This document shows, in pieces, positions 24,931-33,003 of a stretch of DNA of 64,000 nt; the stretch's first letter is position 1, and each line of letters begins with the position of its first letter. Source of the stretch: Microbacterium azadirachtae (GTDB taxonomy: Bacteria; Actinomycetota; Actinomycetes; Actinomycetales; Microbacteriaceae); assembly GCF_000956545.1 (NCBI RefSeq), contig NZ_JYIT01000084.1, forward strand, positions 62,001 to 126,000, in the 5' to 3' direction. The position numbers and the translations under genes were made by a program. The notes below the pieces were generated by a model. The model worked only from the letters and a program-made list of their open reading frames with translations. It had not been told where the DNA came from and made no database searches.

Positions 24931-25299
24931 ATGACTGAGCGCACCAAGCCCGAGTTCGACGCCCCTACCGGACCCGCTCCCACGGAGCTCGTGATCCGCG
25001 ACATCATCGAGGGAACCGGCGACGAGGCCAAGCCCGGCGACACCGTGACCGTGCACTACGCCGGAGTCGAGCACGACACCGGCGAGGAGTTCGACTCCTC
25101 GTGGGGCCGCGGCGAGACCATCCAGTTCCCGCTGCGCGGCCTGATCCAGGGCTGGCAGGAGGGCATCCCCGGAATGAAGGTCGGCGGTCGCCGTGAGCTG
25201 ATCATCCCGCCGCACCTCGCGTACGGACCCGCCGGATCCGGTCACTTCCTCGGAGGCAAGACCCTGATCTTCATCATCGATCTCATCGCCGTCGGCTGA
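24931..25299 (+). CDS. FKBP-type peptidyl-prolyl cis-trans isomerase
   Basis: A 122-residue single-domain FKBP that speeds proline isomerisation in protein folding. The conserved blocks are GDTVTVHYAGVEHDTGEEFDSS, FPLRGLIQGWQEGIPGMKVGGRREL and PPHLAYG, then LIFIIDLIAV. The aromatic and Asp residues of the FK506 pocket are in place. No signal peptide is present, so it is cytoplasmic. An upstream in-frame ATG at 24829 exists, but the promoter position and family length point to 24931. A strong terminator follows. Confidence 0.94.
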   Translation: MTERTKPEFDAPTGPAPTELVIRDIIEGTGDEAKPGDTVTVHYAGVEHDTGEEFDSSWGRGETIQFPLRGLIQGWQEGIPGMKVGGRRELIIPPHLAYGPAGSGHFLGGKTLIFIIDLIAVG

Positions 25300-25310
25300 G
25301 CGGATCGGAA

Positions 25311-25340
25311 CGAAGGCCCCGTCGTCCGGCGGGGCCTTCG
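25311..25340 (+). terminator. Terminator of the FKBP gene
   Basis: CGAAGGCCCCG and CGGGGCCTTCG form a perfect 11-bp stem with an 8-nt loop. Confidence 0.85.
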
Positions 25341-25386
25341 TCGTGTCGTCGACAGCTCTCCGAAAAAGTTCTGCGAGCCGGGAATG

Positions 25387-25400
25387 CATTCAGATGAATG
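25387..25400. promoter_or_regulatory. ATTCA-NN-TGAAT operator before the YceI gene
   Basis: CATTCAGATGAATG is a 14-bp palindrome with a two-base spacer, 62 bases before the YceI start. The same ATTCA-NN-TGAAT core occurs before the flavin monooxygenase gene at 37.8 kb. The size and symmetry suit a MarR-like dimer, but no such regulator gene is in the window. Confidence 0.6.
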
Positions 25401-25461
25401 TAGGTTGGACTCTCATGTCGCCGAGAGCGGCCCCTACGAACACTTCCGACGAGGAGCACCC

Positions 25462-26010
25462 ATGACCATCGACATCCCCGGTTACCGCAGCGGCACCTGG
25501 AACCTGGACCCCGCCCACAGCGAGGTCACGTTCAGCGTGCGTCACATGATGATCTCGAAGGTGCGCGGCACCTTCGGCGTGAAGAGCGCCACCCTCGTCG
25601 CTCCGGAGAACCCGCTCGAGGCGCGCGTCGAGGCGAGCGTCGACGTGACCTCGCTGAGCACCGGGGACGCCGGTCGTGACGGCCACCTGCTCTCGGGCGA
25701 CTTCTTCGACGTCGAGAAGTACCCGACGATGGACTTCGTCTCCACGGGTGCGCGCGCCGAGGGCGGCGAGCTCTACGTCGACGGCGACCTGACGATCCAC
25801 GGCGTCACCAAGCCGGTCACCTTCGAGCTCGACTTCGGCGGCTTCGGGGCCGACCCGTACGGCAACTACAAGGCCGGCGCGTCGGCGAAGACCGTGATCA
25901 ACCGCGAGGACTTCGGCCTCACCTGGAACGCGGCGCTGGAGACCGGCGGCGTGCTCGTGGGCAAGGACGTCACCATCACGCTCGACCTGCAGGGCGCGCT
26001 CCAGGCGTAA
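25462..26010 (+). CDS. YceI family protein
   Basis: A 182-residue lipocalin-like protein. YceI proteins bind isoprenoid-type lipids in a beta barrel; their cellular role is poorly known and often linked to stress. Recognisable blocks are GTWNLDPAHSEVTFSVRHMMISKVRG near the start (first half is the signature), DGHLLSGDFFDVEKYPTM and LTIHGVTKPVTFELDF. There is no signal peptide, unlike proteobacterial YceI. The ATG at 25462 has CGAGGAG six bases upstream; the earlier ATG at 25384 overlaps the operator region. It is monocistronic with its own terminator. Confidence 0.93.
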   Translation: MTIDIPGYRSGTWNLDPAHSEVTFSVRHMMISKVRGTFGVKSATLVAPENPLEARVEASVDVTSLSTGDAGRDGHLLSGDFFDVEKYPTMDFVSTGARAEGGELYVDGDLTIHGVTKPVTFELDFGGFGADPYGNYKAGASAKTVINREDFGLTWNAALETGGVLVGKDVTITLDLQGALQA

Positions 26011-26025
26011 GCCCCGGACGACCGT

Positions 26026-26064
26026 CGAAGGGCGGATGCCGCAGCGCGCGGCATCCGCCCTTCG
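26026..26064. terminator. Terminator of the YceI gene
   Basis: CGAAGGGCGGATGCCGC pairs with GCGGCATCCGCCCTTCG, a perfect 17-bp stem with a short loop. It lies between convergent genes and may serve both strands. Confidence 0.85.
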
Positions 26065-26096
26065 TCGTCGTGCCGCATGTCTGCAGGCAGCGCGTC

Positions 26097-26990
26097 TCAG
26101 GCGTCGCTCTGCGCGATGAGCCGTGATCCCACCGCACGCAGCGACACGGCGGCCCAGGTGCGGAACGGACGCCAGCCCTCCGCGATGCGCGCGAGCTCCG
26201 CATCGTCGGGAGCGTGATCGAGCCCGTAGAGGGCCTGGACGGCGGCGCGCGTGTGGTCCTCCTGGGTCGACAGCACGTCGGTGAGACCGCAGGAGCGGAT
26301 CACGATCAGGGCGCTGTAGAAGGGGCCGATGCCGGGCAGCTGCTGCACATCGAGCATCGCGTCGGCCGGAGGCATCGCTGCGAGACGTCGCACGTCGAGG
26401 CGGCCGTCGAGGGCGGCCCGGGCGATCGCATGCAGTCGCGGGATCCGGTCGGCCGGGAGCCCCGGGAACGCATCGACGCCGAGCAGCTGCTCGGGCAGCG
26501 GGAGAGCGGCCTCGGTGCGGCCGGCGACCTCGAAGACCGCTCCGTGCTGCTGCGAGAGCCGCTGGCGCAGCGCGATCCCCTGCCTGCGGGCGCGGCGGGC
26601 GGACAGGACCGCCCAGACGGCGGCCTCGTAGGGGCTGTAGAAGTTCGAGGGGCGGAAACCCGGTGCGGCCGCGTGCACGCGCGCGAGCACCGGATCCGCG
26701 GCGCACACCGCCGCCCACGCCTCACCATCGTGATCGGCGGACACGACACGGGCGACCTGCGCGGCGATCGCGGTCGGGTCGCCCTCCCCGTGCACGGTCA
26801 GGGCGAGCGCGCCGTCGTGCTGTCGCACCTCGACCCCGACCTGGGCGTCGAGCGCGTCGGTGCAGAAGGCCAGGCGCATGACTCCGTCGAAGGCCGCCTC
26901 GTCGCGGTGGCCGAACCCCATGAGTGCGACCTCGCGGAGGTCGTACGGCCCCACGAGGGGCAGCGAGATGGTGCGGGTGGCGGTGCTCAT
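26097..26990 (-). CDS. DNA-3-methyladenine glycosylase (AlkA-like)
   Basis: A 297-residue HhH-GPD DNA glycosylase. The helix-hairpin-helix is LPGIGPFYSALIVIRSCGL, and the candidate catalytic Asp follows in STQEDHTRAAV. The N-terminal third is the beta-rich AlkA-type domain (PLVGPYDLREVALMGFGHRD). It should excise alkylated bases such as 3-methyladenine. No Ada-type regulator or alkyltransferase gene is beside it. The ATG at 26990 starts directly before the domain. It follows the sigma-factor gene by 56 bases in the same direction, so co-transcription is possible. Confidence 0.88.
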   Translation of the reverse strand: MSTATRTISLPLVGPYDLREVALMGFGHRDEAAFDGVMRLAFCTDALDAQVGVEVRQHDGALALTVHGEGDPTAIAAQVARVVSADHDGEAWAAVCAADPVLARVHAAAPGFRPSNFYSPYEAAVWAVLSARRARRQGIALRQRLSQQHGAVFEVAGRTEAALPLPEQLLGVDAFPGLPADRIPRLHAIARAALDGRLDVRRLAAMPPADAMLDVQQLPGIGPFYSALIVIRSCGLTDVLSTQEDHTRAAVQALYGLDHAPDDAELARIAEGWRPFRTWAAVSLRAVGSRLIAQSDA

Positions 26991-27046
26991 GCCCTCACTC
27001 TGCCCCGGGGCGGGGACATTCGCCTCCGCTTCCGGGACCGCCGTCG

Positions 27047-27919
27047 TCAGCGGGTCGGAAGCGTGAGCTCGGCCACACGCGCCGGCCCGGCGAACGCATC
27101 GATCGCCGCGATCCGATCGCCGTCGACATCGAACGCCATGACCGACACCGCCCGCCCGCCGACCAGGACCACGACGCCCGGGAGCCCGTCGATCAGCACG
27201 GGCTCGAGCACGGCGTCGGGGATCGCGAACATGAGGGCACGGCTCGCCACCGACGCGCTGCCGCGGACGAGCGACGTCGCCGACAGCCCCTGGTCGATCC
27301 GGAGCTCGACCTCGGGGGAGAGCAGCGCCACGAGGCGGTCGAAGTCCCCGGCGCGCGCGGCGGCGAAGAAGGCGTCCACGACCGGACGACGCTCGCGGGC
27401 GGGCCTGGTTCCGGCGACGTCGGCGGAGCGCATCCGCCTGCGCGCGCGACTCGCGAGCTGTCGCACCGCTTCGGGGGAGCGTTCGAGCAGCTCGGCGATC
27501 TGCTCGAACGGGACGTCGAACGAGTCGTGCAGCACGAACGCGACGCGCTCGGCGGGGGAGAGACGCTCGTGCACGGCGGTGAGCGCGGCGCTGATCGCAT
27601 CCTCCCGCTGCGCCTGCGTGAGCGGATCCGGAGTGCGCGGCTCCGGCTCCACGACCGGGTCGCCCCCGTCGTCGTCCAGGGGGATCTCGCCGCGCGCTGC
27701 CCGGGCGCGCAGGATGTTCAGGCACGCGCGCGAGGTGATGGTCGTCAGCCAGCCCCCGATGTTCTGCACGTCGTCGACGCCGGCCGCCGATGCACGGAGC
27801 CACACGTCCTGCACGGCGTCATCCGACTCGGACGCCGATCCGAGCATGCGCTCGGCGATCCGCCGCAGCCGAGGACGATGCTGCTCGAACAGCAGCGCGA
27901 GCGAATCCTGATCCGTCAT
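27047..27919 (-). CDS. ECF sigma factor with SnoaL-like C-terminal domain
   Basis: A 290-residue extracytoplasmic-function sigma factor. Region 2 (FEQHRPRLRRIAERMLGSASE, DDAVQDVWLRA) and region 4 (LSPAERVAFVLHDSFDVPFEQI, SPEAVRQLASRARRRM) are clear. From about residue 180 there is a SnoaL-like domain (VDAFFAAARAGDFDRLVALLSPEVEL). This architecture belongs to the ECF41/ECF56-type groups, in which the C-terminal domain replaces an anti-sigma factor. The divergent AhpD-like gene is the usual ECF41 partner. The NPDKL-type motif reported near the end of ECF41 proteins is not seen; AGPARVAEL stands there instead. Confidence 0.9.
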   Translation of the reverse strand: MTDQDSLALLFEQHRPRLRRIAERMLGSASESDDAVQDVWLRASAAGVDDVQNIGGWLTTITSRACLNILRARAARGEIPLDDDGGDPVVEPEPRTPDPLTQAQREDAISAALTAVHERLSPAERVAFVLHDSFDVPFEQIAELLERSPEAVRQLASRARRRMRSADVAGTRPARERRPVVDAFFAAARAGDFDRLVALLSPEVELRIDQGLSATSLVRGSASVASRALMFAIPDAVLEPVLIDGLPGVVVLVGGRAVSVMAFDVDGDRIAAIDAFAGPARVAELTLPTR

Positions 27920-27985
27920 GTCACATCTCCTCCGGCCCGCGTGTCATCAGAGTGACCGCGTCGCTCGGCGCGGTCATGACACCGA
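27919..27985. promoter_or_regulatory. Divergent promoter region of the sigma factor and AhpD-like genes
   Basis: TGTCACA (27919-27925, plus strand), TGTCATC (27942-27948, plus strand) and TGTCATG (27982-27976, minus strand) resemble the -35 heptamer reported for ECF41 promoters. On the minus strand a GGTC lies about 17 bases after TGTCATG. A clean CGTC -10 at the expected distance is not present, so exact promoters are uncertain. Confidence 0.4.
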
Positions 27986-28003
27986 GAACGGGAAGAGTCT
28001 GAC

Positions 28004-28498
28004 ATGACCATCGACCAGACCATCGACACCACGGCCGCCGTCGCGATCAAGGCGCGGATGCCGCACCCGGCGTTCCTGCTCGAAGGCGGCTTCGACGCGC
28101 TCACCGCGCTCAGCGCCGTGGCGGCATCGACGGAGCTTCCGGAGGCGCTGCTCCACCTCGTGCATCTGCGTGCGAGCCAGATCAACGGCTGCAGCTGGTG
28201 CACGATCGAGCACGCCAAGGAGATGCGCGCGGACGGCGCGAGCGACGAGAAGGTGTTCGGCGTGGCCGCCTGGCGCGAAGCGCCGCTGTTCACCGCGTCC
28301 GAACGGGCGGCGCTCGCCTTCACCGAGGCGCTCACCCGCATCGCCGACTCCGCCGACCCGGTGCCGGACGAGCTGTGGCACGAGGTGTCGGAGCACTTCG
28401 ACAGGCGCCAGCTCTCTGCGCTGATCCTCGCGATCAGCACGATCAACGTGTGGAACCGCATCAACGTGGCGATCCGTCAGCCTGCCGGACAGTGCTGA
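28004..28498 (+). CDS. Carboxymuconolactone decarboxylase family protein (AhpD-like)
   Basis: A 164-residue protein of the CMD/AhpD family. The redox motif is NGCSWCTIEHAKEMR, the C-X2-C-X3-H arrangement of alkylhydroperoxidase AhpD-type enzymes. This suggests a thiol-based peroxidase or related redox activity rather than true lactone decarboxylation. The gene is divergent from an ECF sigma factor that is probably its regulator. It starts in GGGAAGAGTCTGACATGACC with a GGAAGAG ribosome site. It is convergent with an MFS gene 32 bases away. Confidence 0.93.
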   Translation: MTIDQTIDTTAAVAIKARMPHPAFLLEGGFDALTALSAVAASTELPEALLHLVHLRASQINGCSWCTIEHAKEMRADGASDEKVFGVAAWREAPLFTASERAALAFTEALTRIADSADPVPDELWHEVSEHFDRRQLSALILAISTINVWNRINVAIRQPAGQC

Positions 28499-28530
28499 CC
28501 GTCGCGCCGGATCCGCGGCTCGTTCCGAGG

Positions 28531-29820
28531 TCAGGGCTGCGGATCCAGGGCGTCGTAGGCGCGGAAGCGCGGGGTGAGGCGCACGAGCACCGCGACCAGG
28601 GCGATCACGAGGAGACCGCCGAGCAGGGGCGGGAACCAGAGCGCGGTGAGCGAGGCGAGCGCGCCGGCATAGAGGGCGCCCAGACGGGGGCCGCCCGCGA
28701 CGACGATGATGAAGACGCCCTGCAGGCGCCCGCGCATCGCATCGGGGACCGCGGCCTGCATCATCGTGTTGCGGTAGATCGAGCTCACGTTGTCGGACGC
28801 GCCCGACAGGGCCAGCGCGATGCACGCGAGCACGATCAGCACCACGTCGGGCGAGGACGCCGTCGCCGCAGAGCCGCCCTGACGCAGGGCGCCGCAGACC
28901 AGCACGACGCCGAACACCGCGATCGACGCGCCGTAGGCCTGCACCGCACGGGCGATGCCGCGCCCGTGCCAGCGGTAGTGCACCATGCGTCCGGAGAACA
29001 GGCTGCACAGGAACGTGCCGACGGCGACGGCCGCGGTCAGCAGGCCGGTGGTGACCGCCCCGCCGCCGAGGATCACCGTGCCGAGCGCGGGGAACAGGGC
29101 CAGCGGCTGGCCGAACGTCATCGCGCAGATGTCGAGGACGTACTGCATGCGGATGTTCCCGGCGCGCCGTAGGAAGCGCCACCCGTCGACCAGCGAGGCG
29201 AGTCCCGGACGCACGATCTCACCCTCCGGCTTGAGCGCGGGCAGCGTCCACAGGCCGAGGAACATCGACAGCATCAGGATCACGTCGATCGTGTAGGTCC
29301 AGCCGTAGCCGGTCAGCGCCACGAGGAGTCCGGCGAGAGCGGGACCCGCCATCACGGTCATCCCGAAGGCGACGCCGTTGAGCGCGGAGGCGGGCGCGAG
29401 CATCTCGCGGGGGAGCAGCCGGGGGACGATCGCCGTGCGCGTGGCCATGCCCACCGAGTTGGCGGCCGCGATGATCATGCTCAGCGCGTACAGCCACCAG
29501 ATCGTCTCGGCATGGGTCCAGGTGAGGGTCGCGAGCAGGGCGGTGGCGGCGAACGTGACGACCGCGGCGATCAGGGCCACCCGGCGGCGGTCGAAGGCGT
29601 CGGCGAGCATTCCGCCGTACAGGCCCGCGAGGATCATGGGCACGAGCCCGGCCACCGCGATCATGGAGACCGCGAACGTGCTGTGCGTGAGCGCGAACAC
29701 GTGCAGCATCACCGTGACCACCGTGAGCTGACCGCCGATGCCGCTGAGCGTGGATCCGATCCACATCCGGGCGAATGCCGGGCTCTGCCGGAAGGGGCTC
29801 AGGTCGATCAGATGACTCAC
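28531..29820 (-). CDS. MFS transporter (EntS-like exporter)
   Basis: A 429-residue major facilitator with twelve predicted spans. It starts SHLIDLSPFRQSPAFARMWIG after a GTG, the usual beginning of the EntS/enterobactin-exporter-like group. The conserved loop GGMLADAFDRRRV lies between spans 2 and 3. RGRLQGVFIIVVAGGPRLGALYAG near the end is also typical. The GTG at 29820 is chosen because residues coded further upstream look non-coding. Members export siderophores, drugs or other small molecules; no siderophore genes are nearby, so the cargo is open. Confidence 0.87.
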   Translation of the reverse strand: MSHLIDLSPFRQSPAFARMWIGSTLSGIGGQLTVVTVMLHVFALTHSTFAVSMIAVAGLVPMILAGLYGGMLADAFDRRRVALIAAVVTFAATALLATLTWTHAETIWWLYALSMIIAAANSVGMATRTAIVPRLLPREMLAPASALNGVAFGMTVMAGPALAGLLVALTGYGWTYTIDVILMLSMFLGLWTLPALKPEGEIVRPGLASLVDGWRFLRRAGNIRMQYVLDICAMTFGQPLALFPALGTVILGGGAVTTGLLTAAVAVGTFLCSLFSGRMVHYRWHGRGIARAVQAYGASIAVFGVVLVCGALRQGGSAATASSPDVVLIVLACIALALSGASDNVSSIYRNTMMQAAVPDAMRGRLQGVFIIVVAGGPRLGALYAGALASLTALWFPPLLGGLLVIALVAVLVRLTPRFRAYDALDPQP

Positions 29821-29888
29821 TCGTCGAGCGTATCGGCGCGGTGAGGACCCCGGATCCGGCCCGGGCGCGCGGGGGCTTCCGGTGCTGA

Positions 29889-29894
29889 TAGACT
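29889..29894 (+). promoter_or_regulatory. rpsO -10 element
   Basis: TAGACT about 90 bases before rpsO, leaving a leader of roughly 83 nt. A leader of this size is consistent with the S15 autoregulation known in other bacteria; no specific fold was identified. Confidence 0.4.
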
Positions 29895-29983
29895 TGTGCG
29901 GTTGCCGTTCGATCGGCCGCGGATAAAGAGAGCCCACGCATCAGGCGTCGGGCACCGCGCAGCAAAGAGGAAGGGGATCACCT

Positions 29984-30253
29984 ATGGCACTGGATGCAGA
30001 CGTCAAGAAGGCGATCATCGAAGAGTACGCGACGCACCCCGGTGACACCGGATCCCCCGAGGTGCAGGTTGCGATGCTGACGCAGCGCATCAAGGACCTC
30101 ACCGAGCACCTCAAGGAGCACAAGCACGACCACCACTCGCGTCGTGGCCTGTTCCTGCTCGTCGGTCAGCGCCGTCGTCTGCTCGGCTACCTCCAGGACG
30201 TCGACATCGAGCGTTACCGCTCGCTCATCGAGCGGCTCGGTCTGCGTCGATAA
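29984..30253 (+). CDS. rpsO: 30S ribosomal protein S15
   Basis: The 89-residue primary 16S rRNA-binding protein of the small subunit platform. The whole length matches, with [33 protein letters not shown] and [13 protein letters not shown] being the rRNA-contact blocks. It is preceded by GAGGAAGGGG, a strong ribosome site. In many bacteria rpsO is directly followed by pnp; here pnp is 19.6 kb downstream. S15 usually represses its own translation through the leader. Confidence 0.98.
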   Translation: MALDADVKKAIIEEYATHPGDTGSPEVQVAMLTQRIKDLTEHLKEHKHDHHSRRGLFLLVGQRRRLLGYLQDVDIERYRSLIERLGLRR

Positions 30254-30270
30254 GACGCAGACGCCTCCCG

Positions 30271-30306
30271 GTTGCTGAGGAGCGACCGGAGGGAGCGTAT
30301 CGAAGC
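30271..30306 (+). repeat. Possible repetitive extragenic element
   Basis: The stretch GTTGCTGAGGAGCGACCGG, continuing with AGGGAGCGTATCGAAGC, resembles short intergenic GCTGAG...AGCG...TCGAA elements that I recall as common in Microbacteriaceae. Only one copy is in this window, so repetition is unproven here. Confidence 0.35.
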
Positions 30307-30371
30307 AGAGCGTCTGGGGCTCCGCCGCTAAGCAGCAGCGCAGCCGCGTACAATCGCGCGAAACATTCTTG

Positions 30372-30404
30372 CGAGGCCCGTCCCACGGTGTGGGGCGGGC
30401 CTCG
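30372..30404. terminator. Terminator between rpsO and the CynX-like gene
   Basis: CGAGGCCCG and CGGGCCTCG form the stem base, extended by CCCAC/GTG pairs, followed by ATCTTT. It lies between convergent genes and can serve both. Confidence 0.8.
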
Positions 30405-30447
30405 ATCTTTGCCCGGTGCCGCGAACCCCGAGCGGTGCTGCCGATCG

Positions 30448-31710
30448 TCAGTGGAGCGACACCGGGGACCGGCGGATGACCAGGGCAACTGCGACGGAGA
30501 ACGCGGCGGAGATCACCGCCATCGCGATCAGCGGCGCACTCCAGCCGTCGGTGGCGTCGTGGAGCGCGCCGAGGGCGAACGATCCCAGTCCCGCGACGGC
30601 GTAGCCGACGCCCTGCGCGATCGCCGACAGCGGTGCGGCGGACGCCGCGTCGGCGGCCAGGCTGACGATGAGGCCCATGCCGAGCCCGAAGGCCGCGCTC
30701 TGCACGATGCCCAGCATCGTGACGATCACGGCGTCGGGCGAGCCGTCGAAGGCGAACCAGAGGAAGCCGACGATCATCACCACCCCCAGACCGGGGCCGA
30801 ACCAGGTCAGGATCCCTCGGCGCCGCGCCAGCACCGGGGCGACGAGCGTGGGGATCAGGCCGATGATGCTGAACCAGGCGAGCAGGCCCCCGGCATGGGC
30901 CGCATCGGCGCCGCGGGAGACCAGGAGCAGGGGCAGCCAGGTGGTGACGGAGAAGTAGAGCAGGGCCTGGAGGGCGAACACGGCGGTGACGAGCGCGACG
31001 GTCGGACGCGCGGAGGGCGGGATCCGGGTGCGCATCCGGGAGCCTGCCGACGCGGCGGCGGCGGGGATCGGGGACACCGCGAACATGGCTGCGGCCGCCG
31101 CGGCGGCCAGGATCGCCCAGGCCGCGAGGGACGGGGACGGTGCGCCGAACAGCCGGGACATCGGAACGGACAGGCTCGCACCGAGCGCGGCGCCCACGCC
31201 GAACGACATGCTGCTCAGGCCCACCCAGAGTCCGCTCGCGCCGAGCGACTTCAGGAACGGCGGCAGCAGCGTCGCCCCGATCATGATCGCGATCCCGGCC
31301 AGGCAGGTGCCGGGCAGGAGGGTCCACGAGGCGAGCACCCGCACGCCGAGCGCGACGGCCAGCAGCACCATCGCCGTCGCGAGCGCGCGGTGCACGCCGA
31401 TCCGTCGGGCCAGCAGCGGACCGAGCGGGGCGGCGAGGCCGAACGTGACGATCGGCAGAGCGCCGAGGATCCCGCGCTGCAGCGGATCCAGGCCGTAGGT
31501 ATGGCTGAGCGCGTCCAGCAGGGTCGAGACCGACGTGATCGCGGGCCGCAGGTTGACGCCGACCAGGAGCGCCGCGGTGAGCGCGAGCGCACGCGCCGCG
31601 CCCGTCGCCGTGGGGTGGCCCGCGGGGCTGGAGAGAACCGTGCCTTCGTCGACTCCGCGCGCCCGCTCAGCCGGCGAGGACACGGAGCCCGTCCGCGACG
31701 ACGCGTCCAT
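30448..31710 (-). CDS. MFS transporter, CynX/NimT family
   Basis: A 420-residue carrier with about twelve spans. The block LVGVNLRPAITSVSTLLD near the start is characteristic of CynX/NimT (cyanate or 2-nitroimidazole transporter-like) proteins. The first 35 residues are polar. The ATG at 31710 lies 44 bases inside the amidohydrolase gene; a GTG at 31683 would reduce the overlap to 17 bases. Either way the two genes are translationally linked. The carrier probably moves the amidohydrolase substrate or product, a small nitrogen compound, but this is an inference from position. Confidence 0.88.
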   Translation of the reverse strand: MDASSRTGSVSSPAERARGVDEGTVLSSPAGHPTATGAARALALTAALLVGVNLRPAITSVSTLLDALSHTYGLDPLQRGILGALPIVTFGLAAPLGPLLARRIGVHRALATAMVLLAVALGVRVLASWTLLPGTCLAGIAIMIGATLLPPFLKSLGASGLWVGLSSMSFGVGAALGASLSVPMSRLFGAPSPSLAAWAILAAAAAAAMFAVSPIPAAAASAGSRMRTRIPPSARPTVALVTAVFALQALLYFSVTTWLPLLLVSRGADAAHAGGLLAWFSIIGLIPTLVAPVLARRRGILTWFGPGLGVVMIVGFLWFAFDGSPDAVIVTMLGIVQSAAFGLGMGLIVSLAADAASAAPLSAIAQGVGYAVAGLGSFALGALHDATDGWSAPLIAMAVISAAFSVAVALVIRRSPVSLH

Positions 31711-32878
31711 CGTGCAGGACCGTGCGGTCGGTGCCGCGGTCCATCACGGCACTGGTCGGCGTCTCTCCGTCCACGATCAGCAGATCCGCCCGGTCGCCGA
31801 CGGCTGTACCAGGGCGATCCTGCACGCCGGTGAGCCGGGGCACGTCGTGGGACATGATCGCAGCGCCGCCCATCGTCGCGACGGCAAGGCACATCTCGAT
31901 GTGCTCGTCCCGGCGGAAGCTGTTCGTGAACGCGAGCTGCCAGGTGCGATCCAGCATGTCCGCGTTGCCGTACGGGCTCCAGTAGTCGCGCTGGCCGTCC
32001 TCTCCGAGGCCGAACCGCACACCCGCCGAGACGAGGTCGACGAGCCGGAGCTGGTTGCGGGCCGCCGGCGCGACGCTCGCCATCGCGATGTCCAGCTCGG
32101 CGAACGCCTCGATGAGACGTCGGCTGGTCGCCTCGTCCACGCCGCCGAGCTCGTAGGCGTGCGACATCGTCACCTTGCCCTGCATGCCGAGTGCGCGCAC
32201 GCGCTCGAGCACGAGCTCGGTGCTGAACACGCCGAGGTGTCCCGGCTCGTGCAGGTGGATGTCGACCTCTACCTGGTACTTCTCGGCCAGACCGAACACG
32301 ATGTCGAGATGCCGGACCGGGTCGCGGTCGAGCTGGGAGGGGTCGATGCCCCCCATCACGTCCGCGCCCTGCCGGAGCGACTCCTCCAGGTAGTCGACGG
32401 TTCCCTCCTCGAGCAGGATGCCGGCCTGCGGGAAGGTCATCACCTGCACGTCGGCGGCACCGGCGAACTTCTCCTTGGCCGCCATCACCGAGTCGAACTT
32501 CTCCAGTTTGCAGTCCACATCGACCTGTGCGTACGAGCGCACCCGCGTGGTCCCGCGGGCGATCATGCGCTCCAGGGTGCCCGCGACGATCTCGGCGTGC
32601 GGAACGTCGGTGTTGCGCCAATGGGCGCGGTCGTTCAGCATCATGGCCCAGACGCCGGGTGCACCCGTGTGCTCGCGGAAGGGGAGGCCGAGGCGCGTGG
32701 AGTCCAGATGCACGTGCACATCGCTGAACGAGGGGAGGAGCAGTCGCCCCCGGCCGTCCACATCCCCCGCCCCGAGCGGGACGGTGCGGTCGTGCGGTCG
32801 GACGGCGCCGATGCGGCCGTCCTCGATCACGACGTCGGATGCGGAACCGCCCCACGGGCGGACGTCACGAATCAGCAT
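31667..32878 (-). CDS. Amidohydrolase, cytosine deaminase-like
   Basis: A 403-residue metal-dependent hydrolase. The N-terminal metal site is SFSDVHVHLDSTRLGL, of the HxHLD type shared by cytosine deaminase and AtzC-like enzymes. Further metal ligands are His in DIHLHEPG and in MSHAYELGG, and Asp in FGLGEDGQRDYWSPYG. The small beta-sandwich domain is formed by the ends (MLIRDVRPWGG and DLLIVDGETPTS). Substrates of this group are N-heterocycles or cyclic amides. CCGAGGAG lies before the ATG at 32878. A perfect 16-bp palindrome sits 59 bases upstream, and a CynX-like carrier overlaps its end. Confidence 0.88.
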   Translation of the reverse strand: MLIRDVRPWGGSASDVVIEDGRIGAVRPHDRTVPLGAGDVDGRGRLLLPSFSDVHVHLDSTRLGLPFREHTGAPGVWAMMLNDRAHWRNTDVPHAEIVAGTLERMIARGTTRVRSYAQVDVDCKLEKFDSVMAAKEKFAGAADVQVMTFPQAGILLEEGTVDYLEESLRQGADVMGGIDPSQLDRDPVRHLDIVFGLAEKYQVEVDIHLHEPGHLGVFSTELVLERVRALGMQGKVTMSHAYELGGVDEATSRRLIEAFAELDIAMASVAPAARNQLRLVDLVSAGVRFGLGEDGQRDYWSPYGNADMLDRTWQLAFTNSFRRDEHIEMCLAVATMGGAAIMSHDVPRLTGVQDRPGTAVGDRADLLIVDGETPTSAVMDRGTDRTVLHDGRVVADGLRVLAG

Positions 32879-32936
32879 GGAACTCCTCGGTGCGGGACGG
32901 ATTCGGCGGGACACGACAGAGCGCCGGCGCCGAAAG

Positions 32937-32952
32937 GAATGGTATACCATTC
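32937..32952. promoter_or_regulatory. Perfect palindromic operator before the amidohydrolase gene
   Basis: GAATGGTATACCATTC is an exact 16-bp palindrome. The core TGGTATACCA fits operators of GntR-family (FadR/FCD subgroup) regulators. It lies between the upstream oxygenase stop and the amidohydrolase ATG. No GntR gene is in the window. Confidence 0.6.
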
Positions 32953-33003
32953 TCGGAGCCAGCGCTCTGTGCGGAATCCCGGATCCGCTCGCGCGCGGAG
33001 GTC

